Below are positions 38,501 to 46,958 of a stretch of DNA of 64,000 nucleotides, in pieces (position 1 is the first letter of the stretch; the number at the start of each line of letters is the position of its first letter). The notes beneath the pieces were generated by a model. That model had not been told where the DNA came from, made no database searches, and saw only the letters and a list, made by a program, of their open reading frames with translations. Source of the DNA: Mycobacterium sp. ACS4331 (lineage in GTDB: Bacteria > Actinomycetota > Actinomycetes > Mycobacteriales > Mycobacteriaceae); NCBI RefSeq assembly GCF_001667265.1, contig NZ_LZHW01000029.1, positions 1 to 64,000 on the forward strand, in the 5' to 3' direction. The translations under genes and the position numbers were made by a program.

Positions 38501-39604
38501 GCGTGGCCCCTGCCCGCGCCACTGGTCCGGAACGTGCGGCTCACTGCCGACGGTGCGGCAAAAGAGGTGCGCCACTTCGGTTTCGACATCTCCGAGCACG
38601 TCGCCGACCACGGCATAGGCTACGCCGCCGGCGACTCGCTGGGGGTGTACGCGGTCAACAGTGACTGTGCGGTCGATGCGTGGCTGTCCGCGACGGGCCT
38701 GGTCGGCGCCGAGCCAGTAATGGTCGACGGCGCGGAGACGAGCCTGCGTGCGGCACTGACGGTGTCCTACGACATCTGCCGCGTCACCCCTGGACTGCTG
38801 AGCTTCGTCGCCGAACAGTGCGGCGACAGGGCGGCCGCCAAGACGCTGCGCGGTCCGTGGGGTCGGCTGTCCAACCGCAACGCGCTGGATGTGCTGCGGG
38901 AGACGCCGGTGCGCGCCGAACCCGAACGCTGGCAGGAGGTGCTGGTGCGCCTCACGCCGCGGCAGTACTCGATCTCATCGAGTCCGCTGGTGAGCCCGCA
39001 CGAGATCCAGTTGACGGTGTCGGTGGTGCGCTATCGGGGCAGCGACGGTGGTGCGCGCGGCGGGGTCGCGTCGACGTTCCTGGCCGACCGGGCAGAGGGC
39101 GCCGGCGTGCCGGTGTTCCTGCAGAGGTCCCCGCACTTCCGTCCGCCCTCGGACGCGCACACCCCGATGATCATGGTGGGCCCCGGGACCGGGATCGCGC
39201 CCTTCCGCGCGTTCCTGCAGGAACGCCGAGCGCTCGGCCACACCGGCCGCAACTGGCTGTTCTTCGGTGACCAGCACCGGGCCGAGAACTTCTACTATCG
39301 CGACGATCTCGAGGACATGGTGGCCGACGGCCTGCTGACCCAACTGGATCTGGCGTTCTCACGTGACCAGAGGAAGCGCCTGTACGTGCAGCACCGGATG
39401 CGTGAGGCCGGTGAGCAGTTGTGGCGCTGGCTCGAGGACGGTGCGCACTTCTATGTCTGCGGTGACGCGACGCGGATGGCCAAGGATGTCGACGACACCC
39501 TGACCGACATCATCAGGACGCACGGCGGGATGTCGAATGAGGCTGCGCACGAGTACAGACGGATGCTGATTGCCGACAAGCGCTATCTGCGCGACGTCTA
39601 TTGA
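35594..39604 (+). CDS. Fused assimilatory nitrate reductase-diflavin reductase
   Basis: 1336-residue single chain. Part 1 (about 1-740) is a molybdopterin nitrate reductase of the Nas/NapA type: [4Fe-4S] ligands C12, C15, C19 and C53, and molybdenum ligand C147 in SNSRLCMASAG, with molydopterin dinucleotide-binding segment GRLQHQWHTMTKTGR near 617. Part 2 (about 815-960) is a flavodoxin domain (WASQTGTAEDFA, TSTFGDGGPP). Part 3 (about 980-1336) is a CysJ/P450-reductase-like FAD/NADPH module (R1123-Q-Y-S-ISSSP, MVGPGTGIAPFRAFLQ, aromatic C-terminus RDVY). It should carry electrons from NADPH to nitrate without a partner. Similar fusions are known in mycobacteria (NasN of M. smegmatis). Starts in the narK stop (ATGA). 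Confidence 0.93.
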   Translation: MIASAQATRTACSYCGVGCGICVETRPDPDTGVPVIARVSGDKLHPANQGRLCTKGATHAELMAAADGRLTTALLRFGRGADPVAVPVDDAVAEAAARLRAIIDEHGPDSVALYVSGQMSIEAQYLATKLAKGFLRTVHIESNSRLCMASAGTGFKQSLGADGPPGSYADFDHADLFLVIGSNMADCHPILYLRMAERLKSGAKLIVVDPRRTATAEKADLFLQISPGTDLALLNGILHLLVENGDIDGEFIAEHTEGWAGMPEFLADYSPDRVAQITGLSEADIRAAAAMIAAAPDWMTCWTMGLNQSTHGTWNTNAICNLHLATGAICREGSGPMSLTGQPNAMGGREMGYMGPGLPGQRSVHLDEDRRFVEAQWGLEAGTIRSEAGPGTVAMFEQMATRDIKACWIICTNPVASVANRATVIAGLREAELVITQDAYSDTATNAYADIVLPATLWAESDAVMVNSERTLTLLQQSIPPAGEARPDWELICAVAEHLGFGAHFAYKSSEEVFDEIRRFHNPNTGYDLRGASYERLRRTPLQWPCPPEDAPGGGDDRHPLRYLNDGVSQHLFVDADGRRPRLAFATPSRRARFHARPHLLPAEMPDDEYPMTLNTGRLQHQWHTMTKTGRVDKLNRLNAAAFVEVHPDDAAEHLIADGQPVELTTRRGRAVLPAVITDRVRRGSIWAPFHWNDTHGADLTVNALTNDAVDPDSLQPEFKVCAARMRPIAADHPLIAALGLQHQRPPTLTDDEKIYLAAFLGALAAGPSGVPVLPETAPVRAPVRLWVNGQLAGTHSRLAPPTDTPETTASGPLVVWASQTGTAEDFAARVAERLGAGARLVAMNDCTPADLVTAREAVVVTSTFGDGGPPDNAADFWDRLRAPDAPTLTGLRYAVLGIGDRAYDDFCGYAKALDARLSGLGATRMFERVECEAYDDDPMTAWAEQVSSALARTPATALPEAAAEPFTRAWPLPAPLVRNVRLTADGAAKEVRHFGFDISEHVADHGIGYAAGDSLGVYAVNSDCAVDAWLSATGLVGAEPVMVDGAETSLRAALTVSYDICRVTPGLLSFVAEQCGDRAAAKTLRGPWGRLSNRNALDVLRETPVRAEPERWQEVLVRLTPRQYSISSSPLVSPHEIQLTVSVVRYRGSDGGARGGVASTFLADRAEGAGVPVFLQRSPHFRPPSDAHTPMIMVGPGTGIAPFRAFLQERRALGHTGRNWLFFGDQHRAENFYYRDDLEDMVADGLLTQLDLAFSRDQRKRLYVQHRMREAGEQLWRWLEDGAHFYVCGDATRMAKDVDDTLTDIIRTHGGMSNEAAHEYRRMLIADKRYLRDVY

Positions 39605-40158
39605 GCCGCCACCGACCGGAGCTCAGAGAGTGACTCGCGGATGTGCACCGCGATGCTTCGTGCCGCCGGGTCGGCCAGCCAGCGCTCGAAGGCGATTCTG
39701 AACACCGCGATCCCGGTCTGGGCCGTCAGGCTCGCGGCCGGTTCGGCGACACCCCGGCGCCGCAGCGCGTCGGCGAGGGTGTCCGCCATGGCGGCGAGCT
39801 TGATCAGCTCCCGTTCCCGCAGCGCCGGATTGGCCGCGATGACCTTCTGGCGCACCGCGCTGTAGGCCCGCCTGCTGTCGAAGAAGTCCGCGATCGCCTC
39901 CAGCGCGTTCGCGACGGCGTCGAGGGGCGGCACGGACTCGGGGACCTCGTCGAGGGCCGCTGCGATGGCGTCCGCCAACTCGGTGCCCCGAAAGAGCACC
40001 TCACGTTTGTCGGCGAAGTGCCGGAAGAAGGTGCGTTCGGTGAGCCCCGCGCGCTCGGCGATCTCGGCCACGGTCGTCTGGTCGAAGCCGCGCTCCAGGT
40101 ACAGATCCAGCGCGGCCTGCTCCAGGCGTCCCTTCGCGTCCGGCTCCCAGCGGGCCAT
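39598..40158 (-). CDS. TetR family repressor
   Basis: 186-residue regulator. The N-terminal TetR helix-turn-helix is clear: AALDLYLERGFDQTTVAEIA, ERAGLTERTFFRHFADKREV (residues 14-53). The ligand-binding part is variable. It is divergent from an NAD-dependent epimerase at 40244, and the intervening DNA carries a double palindrome, so it probably represses both genes. Its end overlaps the convergent nitrate reductase stop by 7 bp. Confidence 0.9.
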   Translation of the reverse strand: MARWEPDAKGRLEQAALDLYLERGFDQTTVAEIAERAGLTERTFFRHFADKREVLFRGTELADAIAAALDEVPESVPPLDAVANALEAIADFFDSRRAYSAVRQKVIAANPALRERELIKLAAMADTLADALRRRGVAEPAASLTAQTGIAVFRIAFERWLADPAARSIAVHIRESLSELRSVAAQ

Positions 40159-40185
40159 AGGGGAATACTACGGCGATGACAGGTG

Positions 40186-40225
40186 CTGACATCAGTCACA
40201 GAGTGATGTCAGTAGCTGACATCAC
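40186..40225. promoter_or_regulatory. Two overlapping palindromes, likely TetR operator
   Basis: The octamer TGACATCA occurs at 40187-40194 and 40217-40224, with its complement TGATGTCA at 40204-40211. The right pair makes 10-bp arms GTGATGTCAG and CTGACATCAC around TAG (40203-40225); the left pair makes 9-bp arms CTGACATCA and TGATGTCAG around a 9-bp spacer. It lies between the divergent TetR and epimerase genes, as expected for their operator. Confidence 0.8.
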
Positions 40226-40243
40226 ATGACCGAAGGAGCAGTC

Positions 40244-41158
40244 ATGCGCATTTTCGTCACCGGTGCCTCCGGGCACATCGGCTCGCTGGTGGTCCACGAG
40301 CTTCTCACCCACGGTCACCAGGTCACGGGCTTGGCGCGGTCAGACGCCTCGGCCGCGGCTCTGACCGCCGCGGGAGCCGCCGTGGTGCGCGGAACGCTCG
40401 ACGACCTCGATGTGCTGGCCAGTGCCGCGGCCGAGGCCGACGGGGTCGCGCATCTGGCGTTCAAGCACGACTTCGGCGACTACGCGGCCGCGGCGGAGGC
40501 CGACCTGCGGGCCGTCGAGGCGATGGGCGCTGCGCTGGCGGGCAGCGGACGACCGTTCGTGACCACCTCGGGCACGGCGGTGCTGGCGCTCGGTGGTGCG
40601 GCGGGGGCGGGTTCGGCGGAGCCGAGCACCGAGGACACCCCGGTGGACCCGTCCGCCCCGCGGGCGGCGTCGGAGAACGCGACCCTGGCGCTGGCGCAGC
40701 GCGACGTGCGTGCCTCGATCATCCGGTTGGCGCCGACGGTGCACGGGCCCACCGACTTCCACGGCTTCATTCCGACCCTGATCGCGCACGCGCGAAAGAC
40801 CGGGGCGGCCATCCACGTCGGTGACGGCGCCAACCGCTGGCCCGCGGTCGACAACCGCGACGCGGCGCGGCTGTTCCGCCTTGCGGTGGAGTCCGCGCCG
40901 GCCGGGACACGGCTGCACGGGGCCGCCGAGGAGGGCGTGCCGTTCCGGGCGATCGCGCAGGCCATCGGTGAACGTCTGGACGTCCCGGTGATCAGCGTCT
41001 CAGCTGAGGAGGCGATCGACCAGCTGGCATTCATCGGTGTGGTTGCGGCACTGGACAATCCGACCTCCAGCGCCACGACGCAGCGGCTGCTGGGCTGGCA
41101 GCCCGAACACCCCTCGCTGCTCGAGGACCTGGCGGCCGCGCACTACTTCGAGCAGTGA
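40244..41158 (+). CDS. NAD(P)-dependent epimerase/dehydratase family protein
   Basis: 304-residue extended short-chain dehydrogenase beginning MRIFVTGASGHIGSLVVHEL with the NAD(P) loop GASGHIG. The residues SGTAVLALGG sit where the catalytic Ser/Thr is expected, but no YxxxK pair is obvious (the region reads SENATLALAQRD), as in NmrA-like or atypical members. I chose ATG 40244 because AAGGAG lies 5 bp upstream; an ATG at 40226 has none and would touch the operator. It is probably controlled by the adjacent TetR. It ends one base before the convergent ilvD stop. Confidence 0.87.
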   Translation: MRIFVTGASGHIGSLVVHELLTHGHQVTGLARSDASAAALTAAGAAVVRGTLDDLDVLASAAAEADGVAHLAFKHDFGDYAAAAEADLRAVEAMGAALAGSGRPFVTTSGTAVLALGGAAGAGSAEPSTEDTPVDPSAPRAASENATLALAQRDVRASIIRLAPTVHGPTDFHGFIPTLIAHARKTGAAIHVGDGANRWPAVDNRDAARLFRLAVESAPAGTRLHGAAEEGVPFRAIAQAIGERLDVPVISVSAEEAIDQLAFIGVVAALDNPTSSATTQRLLGWQPEHPSLLEDLAAAHYFEQ

Positions 41159-41159
41159 G

Positions 41160-43001
41160 TTATTCGGGCACCTCGCGCACGGCACCCTTGTCGGCCGACA
41201 ACGCCATCGCGGCGTAGGCTCGCAGCGCGGGGGACACCACCCGTTCGCGGTCACGCGGCCGGTACCCGCCGTTGGCCTCCAACTCCGCACGGCGCCGGGC
41301 CAACTCGGCATCGTCGACGTCGACCACGATGGTGCGGTCCGGGATGTCGATCGTGATGAGGTCGCCGTCGCGCACCAGTGCGATGGTGCCGCCGGCGGCC
41401 GCCTCGGGGGACACGTGCCCGATGGACAGGCCCGACGTGCCGCCCGAGAACCGGCCGTCGGTGATCAGGGCGCACTGCGCGCCCAGGCCGCGGCCCTTCA
41501 AGAACGCTGTCGGATAGAGCATCTCCTGCATCCCGGGGCCGCCCTTGGGGCCCTCGTACCGGACCACGACCACATCGCCGGCCTTGACGCGCTTCGACAG
41601 GATCGCGTCCACGGCGTCCTCCTGGGACTCGACCACGACGGCCGGACCGGAGAACTTCCAGATGGACTCGTCCACGCCCGCGGTCTTGACGATGCACCCG
41701 TCCACCGACAGGTTGCCGCGCAGCACCGCCAGGCCGCCGTCCTCCGAGTAGGCGTGTTTGACGTCGCGGATGCAGCCCTGGGCGGCGTCGGTGTCGAGGC
41801 TGTCCCAGCGTTCCGACTGGGAGAAGGCCGACGCAGATCGCACACAGCCCGGGGCGGCGTGGAACAGCTCGACGGCCTCGTCGCTCGGCGAGCCGCCGCG
41901 AATATCCCACTCGCGCAGCCACTCCGCCATCGACCCGGAGTGCACGGTGTGCACGGTCTCGTGCAGGTGCCCGCCCCGCCACAGCTCACCGAGGATCGCG
42001 GGGATGCCACCGGCGCGGTGCACGTCCTCCATCAGGTAGTGGCCGTTGGGCGCCACCTTGCACAGGCAGGGGATCACCCGGCTGCGCTTCTCGATGTCCT
42101 CGAGCGTGTAGTCCAGTTCGGCCTCGCGCGCGGCGGCCAACAGGTGCAGCACGGTGTTGGTGGACCCGCCCATCGCGATGTCGAGCGCCATGGCGTTGTC
42201 GAAGGCGTCGCGCGTCGCGATCGCGCGCGGCAGCACGCTCGCGTCGTCCTGCTCGTAGTAGCGCCGGCACAGATCCATCACGGTGCTGCCCGCGTTCTCG
42301 TAGAGGGCGCGCCGCGCGGTGTGCGTGGCCAGGGTGGAGCCGTTGCCGGGCAATGCCAGCCCGAGCGCCTCGGTGAGGCAGTTCATCGAGTTGGCGGTGA
42401 ACATGCCCGAACACGACCCGCAGGTCGGACACGCCGCCTCCTCGATGCGGTTGATGTCGTCGTCGGACACCTCGGAGTTGACCGCGTCGGCGATCGCCGT
42501 CACGAGGTTCAGGCGCGTGCGCACCGTGCCGTCGACCAGCACGGCCGTGCCACCCTCCATCGGGCCGCCGGAGACGAACACCGTCGGAATGTTGAGCCGC
42601 AGCGCGGCCATCAGCATGCCGGGAGTGATCTTGTCGCAGTTGGAGATGCACACCATGGCGTCGGCACAGTGCGCGTTGACCATGTACTCGACCGAGTCGG
42701 CGATCAGCTCACGGCTGGGCAGCGAGTAGAGCATGCCGCCGTGGCCCATCGCGATGCCGTCGTCGACGGCGATGGTGTTGAACTCGCGGGGGACACCGCC
42801 GGCGGCCGTGACGGCCTCGGAGACGATCCGGCCCACGGGCTGCAGATGTGTGTGGCCCGGCACGAACTCGGTGAAGCTGTTGACCACCGCGATGATCGGC
42901 TTGCCGATGTCGGCATTGGCCACACCCGCCGCACGCAGCAGCGACCGTGCTCCCGCCATGTTCCGACCGTGCGTGACCGTCCGCGACCTCAATTCAGGCA
43001 T
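41160..43001 (-). CDS. ilvD: Dihydroxy-acid dehydratase, E. coli type
   Basis: 613-residue enzyme of branched-chain amino acid synthesis, converting 2,3-dihydroxy acids to 2-keto acids. It is of the long [4Fe-4S] class: [21 protein letters not shown]122 in CISNCDKIT, and [10 protein letters not shown] at 191-200; the segment FVPGHTH near residue 47 lacks the Cys-Asn found in [2Fe-2S] enzymes. M. tuberculosis IlvD (575 residues) is, from memory, of the other class, so this may be a second dehydratase. The ATG at 43001 is chosen from alignment with the E. coli start. Confidence 0.94.
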   Translation of the reverse strand: MPELRSRTVTHGRNMAGARSLLRAAGVANADIGKPIIAVVNSFTEFVPGHTHLQPVGRIVSEAVTAAGGVPREFNTIAVDDGIAMGHGGMLYSLPSRELIADSVEYMVNAHCADAMVCISNCDKITPGMLMAALRLNIPTVFVSGGPMEGGTAVLVDGTVRTRLNLVTAIADAVNSEVSDDDINRIEEAACPTCGSCSGMFTANSMNCLTEALGLALPGNGSTLATHTARRALYENAGSTVMDLCRRYYEQDDASVLPRAIATRDAFDNAMALDIAMGGSTNTVLHLLAAAREAELDYTLEDIEKRSRVIPCLCKVAPNGHYLMEDVHRAGGIPAILGELWRGGHLHETVHTVHSGSMAEWLREWDIRGGSPSDEAVELFHAAPGCVRSASAFSQSERWDSLDTDAAQGCIRDVKHAYSEDGGLAVLRGNLSVDGCIVKTAGVDESIWKFSGPAVVVESQEDAVDAILSKRVKAGDVVVVRYEGPKGGPGMQEMLYPTAFLKGRGLGAQCALITDGRFSGGTSGLSIGHVSPEAAAGGTIALVRDGDLITIDIPDRTIVVDVDDAELARRRAELEANGGYRPRDRERVVSPALRAYAAMALSADKGAVREVPE

Positions 43002-43078
43002 GCCGACCACTGTCCCAGCCGAGCCCGCCGTCGGGAAGTCGGCGCTGATACTAGTAGTGGCAGTAATACCCTGAGCGT

Positions 43079-43933
43079 GTGGACAAGCGGACGCAGCAGA
43101 GACTGGCACTCGGAGAGTTCCTTCGCGTGCGCCGCGAGGCCGCGCCGCGCGCCGAACTCGGGATGCCCGAGGTTCCGCGCCGGCGCACCAGTGGGCTGCG
43201 CCGGGAAGAGGTCGCCGTGCTCTCCGGCGTGAGCGTCACCTGGTACACCTGGCTCGAACAGGGCCGTGACATCAATCCGTCCCGACAGGTGCTCGACGCG
43301 GTGGCCCGCGCGCTGCGACTCTCGCCCGCCGAACACGACTACGTGCTGGCCCTCGGCGGCCATCGCGGGGCGGGGTCGAGCCACGCGGGCCAGGCCGGCG
43401 GACCGCCGCCGCCCCACATTCAGCGCTTCCTCGACGCGCTGCACGGGTATCCGGCCTTCGCGCTCGGCCCGGACTGGAGCATCGCGGCCTGGAACACCGC
43501 GTATGCCGCGCTGTACCCCAACATCGAGATCACCGCACCCGCCGACCGCAACCTGCTGTGGCTGGTGTTCATGGATCCGGCGATCCGGAAGCTGTTGCCG
43601 GACTGGGACATCGACAGCGGGCGCTTCCTCGCCGAGTTCCGTGCCGAAGCCGGGGCCCGCGTCGGCGAGCCGTCCTACACCGAGCTGATCGACCGACTCC
43701 TGTCGGCCAGCCCGCACTTCAGGGCCGGTTGGGAGGCGGGCAGTGTGGAGCGCTTCGCCTCCCGGGAGCGCCGGTTTTTCCACGAGGCCGTCGGGGAACT
43801 CCTGCTCGAGCACCATCAACTCGAACCCGCCGACGTACCGGAGATTGCGATCGTGGCCTACCTTCCCGTGCCCGGCAGCGGCGCCGCCGAACGCCTCGCG
43901 GAGTTGGTCGCACGCGCCCAAAGCGACTCCTGA
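43079..43933 (+). CDS. MmyB-like helix-turn-helix regulator
   Basis: 284-residue regulator. The N-terminal Xre-type helix-turn-helix contains [20 protein letters not shown] and [20 protein letters not shown], and the C-terminal part (about 105-280) resembles the MmyB ligand-binding domain ([33 protein letters not shown]). Such domains in actinobacteria bind fatty-acid-like ligands. GTG at 43079 follows a 77-bp gap divergent from ilvD, with a TACTAGTA palindrome at 43048. The stop overlaps the uvrA-like start (TGATG), suggesting they act together. Confidence 0.87.
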   Translation: MDKRTQQRLALGEFLRVRREAAPRAELGMPEVPRRRTSGLRREEVAVLSGVSVTWYTWLEQGRDINPSRQVLDAVARALRLSPAEHDYVLALGGHRGAGSSHAGQAGGPPPPHIQRFLDALHGYPAFALGPDWSIAAWNTAYAALYPNIEITAPADRNLLWLVFMDPAIRKLLPDWDIDSGRFLAEFRAEAGARVGEPSYTELIDRLLSASPHFRAGWEAGSVERFASRERRFFHEAVGELLLEHHQLEPADVPEIAIVAYLPVPGSGAAERLAELVARAQSDS

Positions 43934-46455
43934 TGACCGACGGGTACGACGAGATCGACACGCACGTCCGCGTCTACGGCTCGCGGGTGCACAATCTGCG
44001 GGGTGTCGACGTCTCCGCGCCGCGCAACGCGTTCGTGGTGTTCACCGGGGTGTCGGGGTCGGGGAAGTCGTCGCTGGCCTTCGGCACCGTCTACGCCGAA
44101 GCTCAGCGCCGCTACTTCGAGTCCGTCGCCCCCTACGCCCGCAGGCTGCTGCTGCCCGACGACGCGCCCAAGGTGGACGACATCACCGGCCTGCCGCCGG
44201 CGGTGGCGCTGCAGCAGCGCCGCGGCACCGCGACCTCGCGGTCCACGGTCGGCACCGTCACCACGCTGTCGAACCTGCTGCGGATGCTGTTCTCCCGCGC
44301 GGGCACCTATCCGGCCGGCGCCACCGTGCGTCTGGACTCCGACGCGTTCTCGTCGAACACCAGCGTCGGTGCATGTCCCGAATGTCATGGGCTGGGCCGC
44401 ATCCACCGGGTCACCGAGGACACCCTGGTGCCCGATCCGTCGCTGACCATCCGCGAGGGGGCCGTGGCGGCCTGGCCCGGCGCCTGGCAGGGGCAGAACC
44501 TGCGCGACATCCTCATCACACTCGGCTACGACATCGACAAACCGTGGCACAGACTGCCGAAACGGCAACGGAACTGGATCCTCTTCACCGACGAACAGCC
44601 CACCGTCGAGATCGACCCGTCCCAGCATCCGGTGACCGCCGACTACTACTACAACGGCACGTTCTCCAGCGCTGAACGCCACGTCCGGCACACGCTGGCC
44701 AACTCGCAGAGCGCGACCATGCGCCGCCGCGTGCTGCAGTACGTCGACAGCATCGACTGCCCCGAATGCCGCGGTTCCGGATTGCGACCGGAGGCGCTCG
44801 CGGTCACGTTCGCCGGCCACACGATCGCCGACATGGTCGCCATGCCGCTGACGGAACTGTCCGAGACCCTGGGCCCGACCGCCACCCGCACCGAGTTCGA
44901 GGCCGCCTACGAGTCGCTGGAGTCCGGCGAGCACACCGAGGTGGCCACCATGATCGCCGCAGACCTGGTGGCCCGGATCGGCGTGCTGATCGACCTGGGC
45001 CTGGGTTATCTGAGCCTGAACCGGCGCACGCCGTCGGTGTCCCCGGGTGAACTGCAGCGGCTTCGGCTCGCAACACAGTTGCGGGCCGGGTTGTTCGGCG
45101 TGCTCTACGTCCTTGACGAGCCGTCGGCGGGCCTGCATCCGGCCGACGCCGAACCGCTGCTGGCGGTCCTGGAGAAGCTCCGTCGCGCCGGTAACTCGCT
45201 GTTCGTGGTCGAACACGACATGGACGTGGTGCGCCGCGCGGACTGGGTCGTCGACGTCGGTCCCGGTGCCGGTGAACTGGGCGGTGAGGTGCTCTACAGC
45301 GGACCCGTGGCCGGCCTGGCCGCCGTGGAGGCGTCCGTCACCCGTCAGCACCTGTTCGCCCACGGCGCGGGGCGTGCACGGGCCCCGCGCAGGTCCACCG
45401 AAATGCTTCGGCTGCGCCACATCTCGTTCCACAACCTGCGCGACGTCAGCGTCGACCTGCCGTTGGGATCGTTCATCGCGGTCACCGGGGTCTCCGGTTC
45501 GGGCAAGTCGACACTGGTCTGCAAGGTGCTCGGCGACGTGGTGGCCAGGCATCTGGGCGGTCGCCCCGCCGAGGCCTCCGATGCCGACGCCGAACCCGAC
45601 AGCGAACTGCTCGACATCGACACCGACGCCAGCGTGGGTGTGACGGTCGAGGGCGTCGAGACCATCAGCCGTCTGGTGGTCGTCGACCAGAAACCCATCG
45701 GGCGCACCCCGCGGTCGAATCTGGCCACCTACACCGGGATGTTCGACGCGGTGCGCAAGGCCTTCGCCGACACTTCCGCGGCGCGTCGGAGGGGTTGGAG
45801 CGCAGGGCGATTCTCGTTCAACGTCGCCGAGGGTCGCTGTGAGACCTGTGCGGGTGAGGGATTCGTCGCCGTCGAGCTGTTGTTCCTGCCCGGGACCTAC
45901 GCGACCTGCCCGGCCTGTGCCGGTGCCCGGTACTCCGAGGAGACACTGACGGTGCGTTATCGCGACCACACGATCGCCGACGTGCTCGCCATGACGGTCG
46001 AGGAGGCACATGAGTTCCTGGCCGACATCCCCAGCGCGGCAAGGAGTCTGACGACGCTGCGCGAGGTGGGCCTGGGGTATCTGCGTCTCGGGCAACCCGC
46101 CACCGAGCTCTCCGGCGGCGAGGCGCAGCGCATCAAGCTGGCCACCGAACTGCAGCGGGCCCGTCGCGGGCACACCCTCTACGTGCTCGACGAACCGACC
46201 ACCGGACTGCATCCGGCCGATGTGGAGCAGCTGGAACGTCAACTGCATCGCCTCGTCGACGCCGGAAACACCGTCGTGGTGGCCGAACACGATATGGGCG
46301 TGGTGGCCGGGGCCGATCTGGTGATCGACCTCGGCCCGGGAGGTGGCGATGCCGGCGGCCGGGTGGTGGCCACCGGCACGCCGGGGGAGGTGGCCGCAGC
46401 CGAGGGGAGCCGCACTGCCCCCTACCTGGCTGCGAGCCTGGGGGGTCAGGCGTAG
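43933..46455 (+). CDS. UvrA paralogue (UvrA2-like ABC ATPase)
   Basis: 840-residue twin-ABC protein of the excinuclease UvrA family. Two Walker A motifs are present: GVSGSGKSS near residue 39 and GVSGSGKST near 518. The second half has the full signature LSGGEAQRIKLATEL, the first the degenerate VSPGELQRLRLATQL. Zinc-finger cysteine pairs occur as CPECHGLG/CPECRGSG and CETCAGEG/CPACAGAR. Canonical UvrA is about 950-970 residues; the shorter length fits class II UvrA, which lacks the UvrB-binding region. These have been tied to antibiotic or DNA-damage resistance, so repair or drug tolerance is inferred. Coupled to the MmyB-like regulator. Confidence 0.88.
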   Translation: MTDGYDEIDTHVRVYGSRVHNLRGVDVSAPRNAFVVFTGVSGSGKSSLAFGTVYAEAQRRYFESVAPYARRLLLPDDAPKVDDITGLPPAVALQQRRGTATSRSTVGTVTTLSNLLRMLFSRAGTYPAGATVRLDSDAFSSNTSVGACPECHGLGRIHRVTEDTLVPDPSLTIREGAVAAWPGAWQGQNLRDILITLGYDIDKPWHRLPKRQRNWILFTDEQPTVEIDPSQHPVTADYYYNGTFSSAERHVRHTLANSQSATMRRRVLQYVDSIDCPECRGSGLRPEALAVTFAGHTIADMVAMPLTELSETLGPTATRTEFEAAYESLESGEHTEVATMIAADLVARIGVLIDLGLGYLSLNRRTPSVSPGELQRLRLATQLRAGLFGVLYVLDEPSAGLHPADAEPLLAVLEKLRRAGNSLFVVEHDMDVVRRADWVVDVGPGAGELGGEVLYSGPVAGLAAVEASVTRQHLFAHGAGRARAPRRSTEMLRLRHISFHNLRDVSVDLPLGSFIAVTGVSGSGKSTLVCKVLGDVVARHLGGRPAEASDADAEPDSELLDIDTDASVGVTVEGVETISRLVVVDQKPIGRTPRSNLATYTGMFDAVRKAFADTSAARRRGWSAGRFSFNVAEGRCETCAGEGFVAVELLFLPGTYATCPACAGARYSEETLTVRYRDHTIADVLAMTVEEAHEFLADIPSAARSLTTLREVGLGYLRLGQPATELSGGEAQRIKLATELQRARRGHTLYVLDEPTTGLHPADVEQLERQLHRLVDAGNTVVVAEHDMGVVAGADLVIDLGPGGGDAGGRVVATGTPGEVAAAEGSRTAPYLAASLGGQA

Positions 46456-46949
46456 CCGAGCGCGGTGTTCTCGGCGCGGATTCGGACGTTGAGCACCAGT
46501 GCGTTGGCGATCGTGAAGACGATCGCGGTCAGCCATGCCGAGTGCACCAACGGCAGTGCTAGCACCTCCGCGGTGACGGCGGTGTAGTTGGGATGGTGCA
46601 GGAAGCGGTACGGACCGCGGTGCACCAGTGGCGCATTCGGGATCACGATGAGCCGCGGATTCCAGTGCCTGCCCAACGTGGCGACACACCACCAGCGCAG
46701 GATCGTGCTCGCCGCGACCACCGCCACCATCGGCCAGCCCAGCCACGGCATGAAGGGCCGGTGGGCCACCGCGACCTCCAGCACGCAGGACAGGAGCAGC
46801 AGCGTGTGCATGGCCACCATCACCGGATAGTGACCCTGCCCGAACTCGCGCCCGCCCTGGGCGAACGACCAGCGGCTGTTGCGCCGTGAGACCGCCAGTT
46901 CGACCAGTCGTTCCATTCCGATGGCCAGGATGAACAGGTAGTAGACCAT
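46446..46949 (-). CDS. Isoprenylcysteine methyltransferase-like membrane enzyme
   Basis: 167-residue integral membrane protein of the ICMT family with four to five hydrophobic segments. The C-terminal SAM-binding pattern is seen: HWNPRLIVIPNAPLV, then GPYRFLHHPNYTAV and RIRAENTALG. Bacteria lack farnesylated proteins as targets; BpsB of Bacillus, next to a type III polyketide synthase, O-methylates alkylpyrones. As this gene follows a type III synthase by only 9 bp, the same reaction is the best inference. It overlaps the convergent uvrA-like gene by 10 bp. Confidence 0.85.
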   Translation of the reverse strand: MVYYLFILAIGMERLVELAVSRRNSRWSFAQGGREFGQGHYPVMVAMHTLLLLSCVLEVAVAHRPFMPWLGWPMVAVVAASTILRWWCVATLGRHWNPRLIVIPNAPLVHRGPYRFLHHPNYTAVTAEVLALPLVHSAWLTAIVFTIANALVLNVRIRAENTALGYA

Positions 46950-46958
46950 GTCGCCCCC

